A DNA stretch of 5,215 nucleotides from DHVE2 group archaeon (GTDB lineage Archaea; Thermoplasmatota; Thermoplasmata; Thermoplasmatales; Aciduliprofundaceae), in contig JALWEL010000040.1 of NCBI GenBank assembly GCA_027014065.1, positions 1-5,215 on the forward strand, read 5' to 3'. Of the stretch, positions 1-5,138 are shown piece by piece. A program made the position numbers and the translations under genes. Within the stretch, counting starts at the first letter, position 1. Every line of letters starts with the position of its first letter. Under the pieces are notes generated by a model, which had not been told where the DNA came from, did not search any database, and saw nothing but the letters and a program-made list of their open reading frames with translations.

Positions 1-2124
1 GTATATGAGAACAACAAAACGGCATGGAGAGCAGGGGAATATCTCAACCCCACGAACAGCAGCGATATCTATTTAGATTTTGACAAAGACACGCTGAGCA
101 ACATAGAAGAATATCAGCGCGATCCGGCGGGAGATTTTGACGGCGACGGCACTCCCGATATATACGACTGGGACGACGATAACGATCACATACTTACAAG
201 CGTAGAAGTCCAGAACCACCTCAATCCCTATGACCCGCTGGACGCTCTGGGCGATTTGGATCATGACGGGTTGAGCAACCTTTTCGAGTTCAATAACGGG
301 CTGAACATCCAGGACGCTGATACAGACCATGACGGGATAAGCGACGGAGATGAACTGCATTACTGGAATGTAACGAGGGGGCTGCCGATGGAGGTGGCGG
401 TGAACTACACGCGCAATCCGGATGTAGACCATGATAATATTACCGATGGCAAAGAAATCAACGGGTATGAGGTAAAGATAATCACGGGCTGGAAGAGCGA
501 CGGCACACCCGTAAGCGTGGAGCTGAATATAACTCTGGATGAATTAGATCCTCTTATCCCCTACGGCTACAACTCCTCGGATGGTTTCCATTGGTCCGAC
601 GTGGATTCCGATGGCATCCCGGACGTGGTGGAGGCGATGCTTTCCAACGCTTCTTATTTCCTCGCCTTCTACAACTTCACACACAGGGATGACTGGATGA
701 AAGAGGAGAGAGAAAAATTATGGGACGATTACAACTGGAGCATTGCGTACTACTTCTCCCTCAAGCTGCACAGGAGTTACGCCGTGATTGTGAGCAACAT
801 AAAGGAGAATGCGAGCAAGTACATATCACAATACATTAAAGCGGCGCCACACAACGCCTCCTGCGGCAAGAATGCGACGAAGTATCTCACCTCGCAGTTC
901 AACCCGATGATAGTGGAGAACATGCCGCCGGTGATGGTGCTGTTCACGGTGCGGTGGTACGAGGAGGGAGACGATGTATATGCGCGGGTGCACGTGGTGG
1001 TCAGGGATGCGGGCGGCATATACTCGCTCACGGTGCTGGATGTGAGCAGCGGCAAGTGCGCGACCCCGGATCACTACGGTGAGACGCACTACGAGATATT
1101 CAGCGATTTCCAGGCCTCTCTGTGGGACAGGGACACGGGGAGCGTGCTGATACGCGTGTACGCGGAGGACTACGCGATGAACCACGTGCAGGTGGAGAAA
1201 CTGCTTAAGGGCGCGCTCAATGAGCTAATCGACGTTCTCGGCCAGCTCTTAGCGCCGTTCCTGCGGATGCTGGGCGAGGCATGGCGCGAGGCGCAGAGCG
1301 CGGCGAATATTCTTTGGTCTTTGTTAATAAGTCTCCTGAAAGAGTTTATGGAAAAATGGAATTCTTTCATAGAAAGTATGAGCATGAATTACTTAGATGA
1401 CCTTATTGCCGTAATGGATAGTAATGTGAGCATTACCGAGACTGGTTTATACAGAGATGCAAACATGTTTGGATATGGCTTTATAGCTTTTGAGTTGGGG
1501 GCTGCGGTTTTAGCAGATGTGTTTACTGGTGGTGCGTATTCTACAACTACCGTGGCAGAAAGTACGGGATTTGTAGGGATGGAATCGGTATTTGAAGCCG
1601 CTACGGCAGTTATTAAGATTATAGCACCTATGGTGGGGTTTGTATTCGGCTTTCTATTAAGAACTTTGATTCAGAAAGCTGTTGATGAGTCCAATCTCCC
1701 AGAGTTTTGGAAAGAAGTTGTATCCTTTGTTACTGATATGGTTATCGGAGGGTTGGGCATTGCATATAGCAAGATAGTTGGTACTGAAGATATGAAGGCA
1801 TTGATAGAAGGTTTTATCGCTATGATGGTATTCTTAAGTATACCATTTGCACTAAAGTATACTTATCCAAATGCCACGAGTGATGTAATAGATACAACTA
1901 CAGCGATAATAAGAGCTGGGATTTTGGTATGGATGAGTTACCTCACAATAAAGTCTGTCCTGAGCACATCACCAACAGATATTATTGCAGGAGTAATAGG
2001 AGTGACCGATGAAATATTCATAGGATTTTTAACAGCAGATGCTCTTTTCTCATTGAGCGATATAGCATACCAATATTTCGAAAGTCTGCTTCAGGGAATA
2101 GCATCCTCTCAGGGAGGAGGATAA
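1..2124 (+). CDS. Large secreted-type protein, Ca-binding repeats plus hydrophobic C-terminal tail (5' end outside window)
   Basis: The frame is open from base 1, so 707 C-terminal residues are visible and the start and any signal peptide lie upstream. Internal TTG or ATG codons are not credible starts, since the Asp repeats already run upstream of codon 86. In visible numbering: six thrombospondin-3/EF-like Asp repeats (about 26-211); a linker rich in N-x-S/T sequons; a beta-rich Ig-like region (about 309-400) between P309-P310 and an acidic YAEDYA motif; an amphipathic helical stretch (400-480); then about six hydrophobic segments near 494-509, 535-557, 573-590, 600-619, 635-654 and 661-682, ending in GGG. 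Cys288 and Cys353 could pair outside the cell. Repeats and sequons indicate a surface or secreted protein. From about codon 437 base composition drops abruptly, and residues 633-707 recur downstream. I infer a polymorphic-toxin-like effector with an exchangeable, possibly pore-forming tail. A structural surface protein anchored by its tail is the alternative. Confidence 0.85.
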   Translation, partial: VYENNKTAWRAGEYLNPTNSSDIYLDFDKDTLSNIEEYQRDPAGDFDGDGTPDIYDWDDDNDHILTSVEVQNHLNPYDPLDALGDLDHDGLSNLFEFNNGLNIQDADTDHDGISDGDELHYWNVTRGLPMEVAVNYTRNPDVDHDNITDGKEINGYEVKIITGWKSDGTPVSVELNITLDELDPLIPYGYNSSDGFHWSDVDSDGIPDVVEAMLSNASYFLAFYNFTHRDDWMKEEREKLWDDYNWSIAYYFSLKLHRSYAVIVSNIKENASKYISQYIKAAPHNASCGKNATKYLTSQFNPMIVENMPPVMVLFTVRWYEEGDDVYARVHVVVRDAGGIYSLTVLDVSSGKCATPDHYGETHYEIFSDFQASLWDRDTGSVLIRVYAEDYAMNHVQVEKLLKGALNELIDVLGQLLAPFLRMLGEAWREAQSAANILWSLLISLLKEFMEKWNSFIESMSMNYLDDLIAVMDSNVSITETGLYRDANMFGYGFIAFELGAAVLADVFTGGAYSTTTVAESTGFVGMESVFEAATAVIKIIAPMVGFVFGFLLRTLIQKAVDESNLPEFWKEVVSFVTDMVIGGLGIAYSKIVGTEDMKALIEGFIAMMVFLSIPFALKYTYPNATSDVIDTTTAIIRAGILVWMSYLTIKSVLSTSPTDIIAGVIGVTDEIFIGFLTADALFSLSDIAYQYFESLLQGIASSQGGG
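76..633 (+). repeat. Six Asp-rich Ca-binding (TSP3/EF-like) repeats in the large protein
   Basis: Repeats of the form DxDxDG(I/L)xDxxE lie at visible residues 26-38 (DFDKDTLSNIEEY), 45-64 (starting DFDGDGTPDIYD), 85-96 (DLDHDGLSNLFE), 107-118 (DTDHDGISDGDE), 141-152 (DVDHDNITDGKE) and 200-211 (DVDSDGIPDVVE). Such repeats bind Ca and form stiff extracellular stalks in many archaeal surface proteins. The fifth has N in place of the usual G. The array probably continues to the left of the window, where the sequence is missing. Confidence 0.85.
1300..1325. other. Composition breakpoint inside the large gene
   Basis: Hand counts give 70 G+C in the 110 bases at 1201-1310 and 35 in the 110 bases at 1311-1420. 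Codon choice changes at the same point: GCG, CTG and CGC codons to the left, TTA, ATA, AGA and GCA codons to the right. The reading frame passes through intact near codons 435-440. This is what an in-frame replacement of the 3' part of the gene by foreign DNA would look like. The exact junction cannot be fixed from one sequence. Confidence 0.75.
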
Positions 2125-2451
2125 AATGGGCTGGATAGAGACAGTGAACATAATTAGTATATGGGGGATTTTTATACTCTCCATTTGTGATTTTATCATA
2201 GTGATAATTGCTAACCATCACCCAAAATATTCAAAAAACAAACTCCTATACGAAAAACTAATGCTACCTGTGACTATCTCTATTCCCTTTTTTCTTACAT
2301 TTACGATTTTTTGGTCATTACCCGTTTTCTTCACTAATGAAGTACCTGTAAACATTAAAATTGGGTTGATAGTATTATACATAGGAAGCATGGGTTTTGT
2401 GATATGGGCCGTTAGACACGAATACCATAAATATAAAGCATTAGTAAAAGA
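1900..2451 (+). repeat. Diverged tandem repeat, copy 1 (effector tail + membrane protein)
   Basis: This unit covers the last 74 codons of the large gene and most of the 114-codon membrane protein gene. It aligns without indels to 2511-3062 at a constant offset of 611 bp. Edges are the shared acagcgataataagagc at the left and gcattagtaaaaga at the right. Many differences in the tail part are at third codon positions. Confidence 0.9.
2111..2121 (+). promoter_or_regulatory. Ribosome binding site of first small membrane protein, embedded in the tail's Gly codons
   Basis: GGGAGGAGG ends a few bases before the ATG at 2126 and at the same time encodes the terminal Gly residues of the large protein. 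The TAA stop is one base from the ATG, so translation of the two genes is probably coupled. The copy downstream keeps the same arrangement (GGGAGGCGG before the ATG at 2737). Confidence 0.75.
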
Positions 2452-2470
2452 ATCTTCAAGTAGTGTATAG
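2126..2470 (+). CDS. Small three-segment membrane protein, putative immunity protein (copy 1)
   Basis: A 114-residue protein of no family I recognise. Hydrophobic segments lie at about 8-29, 45-70 and 77-95. The loop after segment 1 (KYSKNKLLYEK, 34-44) and the C-terminal tail (RHEYHKYKALVK, 97-108) are basic, whereas the loop before segment 3 is not. By the positive-inside rule this predicts N-out, C-in topology. It starts one base after the large gene's stop behind a strong ribosome binding site, so it is cotranslated with it. A paralogue at 2737-3117 follows a copy of the same tail, so tail and membrane protein travel as a pair. Size and segment number resemble the immunity proteins of E1-type pore-forming colicins (about 113 residues, three segments). 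That is an analogy, not detected homology. The immunity role is inferred from position and pairing; it could instead help insert or assemble the hydrophobic tail. Confidence 0.85.
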   Translation: MGWIETVNIISIWGIFILSICDFIIVIIANHHPKYSKNKLLYEKLMLPVTISIPFFLTFTIFWSLPVFFTNEVPVNIKIGLIVLYIGSMGFVIWAVRHEYHKYKALVKESSSSV

Positions 2471-2476
2471 GGAGTG
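2470..2476 (+). promoter_or_regulatory. Ribosome binding site for the orphan tail ORF
   Basis: GGGAGTG begins in the stop codon of the preceding gene and lies 4 bases before the ATG at 2481 and 7 before the ATG at 2484. It lies in the 59 bp unique to the joint between the two repeat units, so the tail copy has acquired its own initiation signal. Confidence 0.5.
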
Positions 2477-2480
2477 TAGA

Positions 2481-2735
2481 ATGATGGTACATACAAAAAT
2501 TAGTGCAGCCACAGCGATAATAAGAGCGGGAATTTTAGTATGGATGAGCTATCTCACAATAAAATCGGTGCTAAGCACGTCACCCACGGATATTGTTGCA
2601 GGGGTAATAGGAATGACCGATGAAATATTCATAGGGTTCTTAACTGCCGATGCTATTTATGAATTAAGCGATATGGCACAGCAATACTTTGAAAGTCTGC
2701 TTCATGGAATAGCGTCCTATCAGGGAGGCGGATAA
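2481..2735 (+). CDS. Orphan copy of the large protein's C-terminal tail
   Basis: From ATG 2481 this gives 84 residues (ATG 2484 gives 83; a GTG at 2463 would overlap the previous gene). The first nine residues (MMVHTKISA) have no counterpart. The last 75 align without gaps to residues 633-707 of the large protein, 65 identical by eye, including the GGG end. It holds two hydrophobic segments separated by STSPTDIV. Most DNA differences from copy 1 are synonymous, which suggests selection on the protein until recently. The domain upstream in the large protein (Asp repeats, Ig-like region, first four hydrophobic segments) is absent, so this is either a displaced tail awaiting recombination or a free-standing two-segment peptide. 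It sits 10 bases after the first membrane protein gene and one base before the second. Confidence 0.65.
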   Translation: MMVHTKISAATAIIRAGILVWMSYLTIKSVLSTSPTDIVAGVIGMTDEIFIGFLTADAIYELSDMAQQYFESLLHGIASYQGGG

Positions 2736-3062
2736 AATGGGCTGGATAAGAACGGTGGGCATAGTTGGTATATGGTTGATGTTGATGACAGGCATAATTG
2801 ATACTATTTTATCTATGATGGCCTATCACTACCTTAAATATTCAAAAAATAGAATTTTATATGAAAAGCTAATGCTACCAGTAGGTATATCCATAATACT
2901 CCTGCTTTTTCTTGTTTTCTTAATAATATTGCCAATTTTTTATACCAGCAAAGTTTCAACAAATATCAAAATTAGCTTAATAATATTATACGCTGGTAGT
3001 GTGGGATTTGTAATATGGGGCATCAGGCATGAGTACCATAAATACAAGGCATTAGTAAAAGA
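2511..3062 (+). repeat. Diverged tandem repeat, copy 2
   Basis: Second 552-bp unit, collinear with 1900-2451. The tail part is conserved at 87% of residues (65/75). The membrane-protein part is conserved at about 59% (64/108). The 59 bp between units (2452-2510) are not repeated and carry the end of the first membrane protein gene and the orphan tail's start. Confidence 0.9.
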
Positions 3063-3117
3063 TGCATCTAACAACTCTTTAGATAGCCCGCAAAGAGATG
3101 AGAGTTATGAAGATTAG
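2737..3117 (+). CDS. Small three-segment membrane protein, putative immunity protein (copy 2)
   Basis: A 126-residue paralogue of the protein at 2126-2470, aligned without gaps over residues 1-108. Conservation is uneven. Residues 31-50 (15/20, with KYSKN and LYEKLMLPV) and 81-108 (23/28, with RHEYHKYKALVK) are kept. Residues 1-30 (13/30) and 51-80 (13/30), which contain segments 1 and 2, have diverged. The C-terminus is 12 residues longer, polar and acidic, and ends at the edge of the GC-rich relic. It starts one base after the orphan tail's stop behind GGGAGGCGG, so it should be cotranslated. If the locus is a toxin system, this would be a retained immunity gene of different specificity; the assignment is inference. 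Confidence 0.8.
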   Translation: MGWIRTVGIVGIWLMLMTGIIDTILSMMAYHYLKYSKNRILYEKLMLPVGISIILLLFLVFLIILPIFYTSKVSTNIKISLIILYAGSVGFVIWGIRHEYHKYKALVKDASNNSLDSPQRDESYED

Positions 3118-3142
3118 TACGCAGATGGATATTTTACATACC

Positions 3143-3262
3143 AACGGCACACCGATAAGCGAGATGCGCCATGTCACGCCGAGCGAGCTGGACCTGCTGG
3201 TGCCGTGCGCCAATGCGGCGGGCGTGTGGACGGACACGGACAGCTACGAAGACTGGCCCAAT
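3143..3262 (+). pseudogene. GC-rich relic related to the large protein's repeat region
   Basis: In frame 2 the stretch reads NGTPISEMRHVTPSELDLLV and onward through VWTDTDS. This matches residues about 167-205 of the large protein (DGTPVSVELNITLDELDPLI then HWSDVDSDG). GTP, S, T, ELD, L, P and W-x-D-x-DS are shared in order. The DNA matches too (ACGGCACACC). The match breaks down before the next Asp repeat is complete, and the frame runs out at 3328 without the rest of the family. Hand count is 80 G+C of 120, like the N-terminal part of the large gene. A nominal ORF from 3098 to 3328 overlaps both neighbouring genes and is not credible as a gene. Probably a leftover of a second member of the same family. 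Confidence 0.6.
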
Positions 3263-3274
3263 CTCACACGAGAA

Positions 3275-3290
3275 TGCCAAAATTTAAATA
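3275..3290 (+). promoter_or_regulatory. Archaeal promoter (BRE/TATA) of the lsm-rpl37e-purF operon
   Basis: TGCCAAAA followed by TTTAAATA (TATA box at 3283-3290) lies about 31-38 bases before the lsm ATG at 3321. With the usual 25-27 base TATA-to-start distance, transcription would begin near 3311-3314, giving a very short leader and explaining the lack of a strong ribosome binding site before lsm. The element is AT-rich at the tail of the GC-rich relic. Confidence 0.55.
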
Positions 3291-3320
3291 GAGGATGCGA
3301 ATTTCAGTGCTGTGGTTTAA

Positions 3321-3548
3321 ATGGTTGAGATGATAAAGCCCCTGCATGTACTTCACGAGAGTCTAAACAAGCCTGTGCTCGTTTCGATGAAAGGGAACAA
3401 GGAGTACAGGGGGATGCTGGACGGCTACGACCAGCACATGAACTTGGTGCTCAAAAATGCGGAAGAAATAATAAACGGGGAGTCGAAGGGTGTGTTCAAC
3501 GTGGTTATCGTGAGAGGAGATACCGTGATTTACATATCCCCACCCTGA
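3321..3548 (+). CDS. lsm: Archaeal Sm-like (LSm/SmAP1) RNA-binding protein
   Basis: Complete 75-residue archaeal Sm protein. The family forms ring heptamers in the cytoplasm that bind U-rich RNA and act in RNA processing and turnover. The Sm1 motif spans about 17-50, with G31, D34-G35-Y36 and the RNA-contact set D37, H39, N41. The Sm2 motif is at 61-72, with the R65-G66-D67 loop. These correspond to the His/Asn/Arg uridine-binding residues of characterised archaeal SmAPs. The start at 3321 fits the TATA position; ATG 3330 (M4) is an alternative. Eleven bases separate it from rpl37e, an adjacency conserved across many archaea. Confidence 0.95.
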   Translation: MVEMIKPLHVLHESLNKPVLVSMKGNKEYRGMLDGYDQHMNLVLKNAEEIINGESKGVFNVVIVRGDTVIYISPP

Positions 3549-3554
3549 GGTGAT
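3547..3554 (+). promoter_or_regulatory. Ribosome binding site of rpl37e
   Basis: GAGGTGAT begins inside the lsm stop codon and ends 5 bases before the ATG at 3560. It is a strong match to the archaeal anti-Shine-Dalgarno and indicates coupled translation of lsm and rpl37e. Confidence 0.75.
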
Positions 3555-3559
3555 GCAAA

Positions 3560-3730
3560 ATGGCAGGAAGAGGAACTCCGGCAATGGGTAAGCGCAACAA
3601 AAAGCACACGCATATAGTTTGCAGAAGATGCGGACACCGCACGTACAATATTCACACAAAGAGGTGTTCTTACTGTGGCTATCCGGCCCCAAGGAGAAGA
3701 TCATATTCGTGGGCCAAGAAAAAGAAATGA
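3560..3730 (+). CDS. rpl37e: 50S ribosomal protein L37e
   Basis: A complete 56-residue, strongly basic protein. It begins MAGRGTPAMGKRNKKHTH, typical of archaeal and eukaryotic L37e. It carries a C4 zinc ribbon, C21-x2-C24 and C36-x2-C39, in the context CRRCGHRTYN and RCSYCGYPAPRRRSY, and ends in a Lys run. The protein binds 23S rRNA in the large subunit, where the zinc ribbon holds its short fold together. The length is normal for archaea (about 50-62 residues). The start is fixed by the ribosome binding site at 3547-3554. The TGA stop (3728-3730) overlaps an ATG in another frame that is blocked after five codons. Its 3' end overlaps the purF frame. Confidence 0.97.
   Translation: MAGRGTPAMGKRNKKHTHIVCRRCGHRTYNIHTKRCSYCGYPAPRRRSYSWAKKKK
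3661..3666 (+). promoter_or_regulatory. Candidate ribosome binding site for a GTG start of purF
   Basis: GAGGTG lies 8 bases before GTG 3675, inside rpl37e, and has the same core as the site ahead of rpl37e. It is also required coding sequence for L37e (KRC), so the match could be fortuitous. A second purine tract, AAGGAG (3691-3696), lies 8 bases before an in-frame ATT at 3705. Confidence 0.4.
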
Positions 3731-5111
3731 GTACTGCGGAGTAGCGGGTTTTTTTTCCTCCTCTAATGTCTCCAAGACCATTTATTTTTCCCTTCGCGCG
3801 TTGCAACATCGCGGGCAGGAGAGCGCCGGGATTGCCACTTACGAGGACAAGATGCACGTGGTTAAGGGAATGGGGCTGGTGCATCAGGTTTTCAACGAGT
3901 TCAATCTCAGTTATTTGAGGGGAAATGTGGGTATAGGGCATGTTCGCTATTCTACCACGGGAGGCTCCGTGGAGGAGAACGCGCAGCCCATTTACGTTTT
4001 CACCATTGATCATGAGATTGCGGTTGCGCATAATGGAGAGATTGTGAATGTGGACGAACTGGTGAAATTTTTAGGCTCTTTAGGCTCAGGTTTCACCACC
4101 CGCTCGGACAGCGAAGTGATAGCAAGGTTAATTTCTTATGAGATAACACGCAGGGGCATTGTGGATGGATTGAAAGAGACCATGAGAAGATTGCGCGGCT
4201 CCTATTCCCTCGCGGTGATGATTGATTCCCGGCTTTTTGCAATCCGCGATCCGTTCGGCATAAGACCCCTCGTTTTAGGGGAGATAGAAGGCGGTTACGG
4301 GGTTGCATCGGAGAGCGTGGCCTTCGACTCATTGGGGGGACGATTGATTCGGGACGTTGAGCCGGGGGAAATAGTGGAGATAACAAAAAATGGATTCGTC
4401 ACGCATCATGTGTTTCGAAAAAAGAGAAAGGCGCATTGCATGTTCGAGTACGTCTATTTTGCGAGGGCCGACAGCGTGATCGACGGGAGAAACGTTTACG
4501 ATGTTCGCAGAAGAATCGGGAGAAATCTGGCGAAGGAGCATCCCGCTGATGCGGATTTCGTGGTCCCCGTACCAGATTCAGGGAGAGCGCATGCTATCGG
4601 GTACTCGGAAGAAAGCGGGATTCCATACGCGGAAGGTCTCATGAAAAACAGGTACGTTGAGCGCACGTTCATCCTTCCGTCTCAGGAGAGCAGAGTAAAG
4701 GAAATAACAATGAAACTGAACCCTGTGAGATCTGTGGTAGAAGGAAAGAAAATAGTTCTGATAGATGATTCCATAGTTCGCGGAAATACGATGAAAAAGA
4801 TAGTGAAAATGCTCAGGGATGCGGGAGTGGTGGAGGTGCACGTGCGCATCGGGTCGCCGCCAATCGTTGCTCCGTGCTATCTGGGCATTGATATGAAGAC
4901 GAGGGAGCAGTTCATCGCTTCCAAGAAGAGCGTTGAGGAGATTCGCGATATGATTGGTGCAGATTCTTTAGGATATATCAGCATAGAAGGGCTTGTGGAT
5001 GCGATAGGCATACCTCGCGATGACCTGTGCTTGGGGTGCCTTACTGGTGAGTATCCCGTTAAAATCGATGGGGAGAAAATAAGGCATCAGTGCGATTTGG
5101 AAGAATTTTAA
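3675..5111 (+). CDS. purF: Amidophosphoribosyltransferase (glutamine PRPP amidotransferase), Fe-S type
   Basis: First committed step of purine synthesis: PRPP plus glutamine gives 5-phosphoribosylamine, glutamate and PPi in the cytoplasm. From GTG 3675 it has 478 residues. N-terminal Ntn-hydrolase glutaminase: nucleophile C21 (CGVAG), RALQHRGQESAG, R91 (GHVRYSTTG), N120-G121, D145. C-terminal PRPP domain: VLIDDSIVRGNT at 361-372. Cys255, Cys401, Cys452 and Cys455 match the four 4Fe-4S ligands of Bacillus subtilis PurF, with the same 146-residue first spacing. The enzyme from C21 on is full length (458). The start is uncertain: C21 must be freed by removal of a leader, and no in-frame ATG lies nearby. 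GTG 3675 predicts a 20-residue leader read from rpl37e codons; ATT 3705 would give 10 residues, near the 11 of B. subtilis. The overlap with rpl37e (56 bases from GTG) implies cotranscription. Confidence 0.95.
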   Translation: MAIRPQGEDHIRGPRKRNEYCGVAGFFSSSNVSKTIYFSLRALQHRGQESAGIATYEDKMHVVKGMGLVHQVFNEFNLSYLRGNVGIGHVRYSTTGGSVEENAQPIYVFTIDHEIAVAHNGEIVNVDELVKFLGSLGSGFTTRSDSEVIARLISYEITRRGIVDGLKETMRRLRGSYSLAVMIDSRLFAIRDPFGIRPLVLGEIEGGYGVASESVAFDSLGGRLIRDVEPGEIVEITKNGFVTHHVFRKKRKAHCMFEYVYFARADSVIDGRNVYDVRRRIGRNLAKEHPADADFVVPVPDSGRAHAIGYSEESGIPYAEGLMKNRYVERTFILPSQESRVKEITMKLNPVRSVVEGKKIVLIDDSIVRGNTMKKIVKMLRDAGVVEVHVRIGSPPIVAPCYLGIDMKTREQFIASKKSVEEIRDMIGADSLGYISIEGLVDAIGIPRDDLCLGCLTGEYPVKIDGEKIRHQCDLEEF

Positions 5112-5138
5112 TTAGAACTGTAGTATCCCGAATTAATT
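5112..5138. other. Short convergent intergenic stretch
   Basis: Only 27 bases separate the purF stop from the stop of the minus-strand gene. The + strand ends in AATTAATTTT (5131-5140) and the minus strand reads into TTAAAATTC. These are weak U-rich tracts of the kind that end archaeal transcripts. No hairpin is visible. Confidence 0.3.

Noticed and set aside
73..432. 119-codon minus-strand frame opposite the Asp repeats
   Set aside because: Its V/I-rich repeats are the reverse reading of GAY/AAY-rich repeat DNA; no independent support.
256..2124. Start of the large gene at 256
   Set aside because: The codon is TTG inside an Asp repeat (DLDHDG), and the same frame is open with further repeats back to base 1; the gene begins outside the window.
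1311..3117. Insertion sequence or integrated virus
   Set aside because: No transposase, integrase, terminal repeats or att-like duplication are seen; the frame continues smoothly across the left joint, which fits recombination within a gene family better.
1292..3125. CGCAGA at both edges of the AT-rich island (1292-1297 and 3120-3125) as target-site duplication
   Set aside because: Six matching bases that far apart are expected by chance, and no transposase or inverted repeats are visible.
3098..3328. 76-residue ORF as an intact gene
   Set aside because: Its start overlaps the preceding gene and its end overlaps lsm, there is no ribosome binding site, and only part of it resembles the large protein; a relic explains it better.
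3749..3756. Run of eight T just after the purF catalytic Cys as a slippage site or terminator
   Set aside because: The run is in the intact purF frame (Gly-Phe-Phe region), and the alternative frame is already closed by TAG before it, so slippage there would not repair the start.
3363..4031. 222-codon open frame on the minus strand
   Set aside because: It lies opposite three well-conserved genes (lsm, rpl37e, purF), has no recognisable motif or start signal, and looks like a shadow of their codon pattern.
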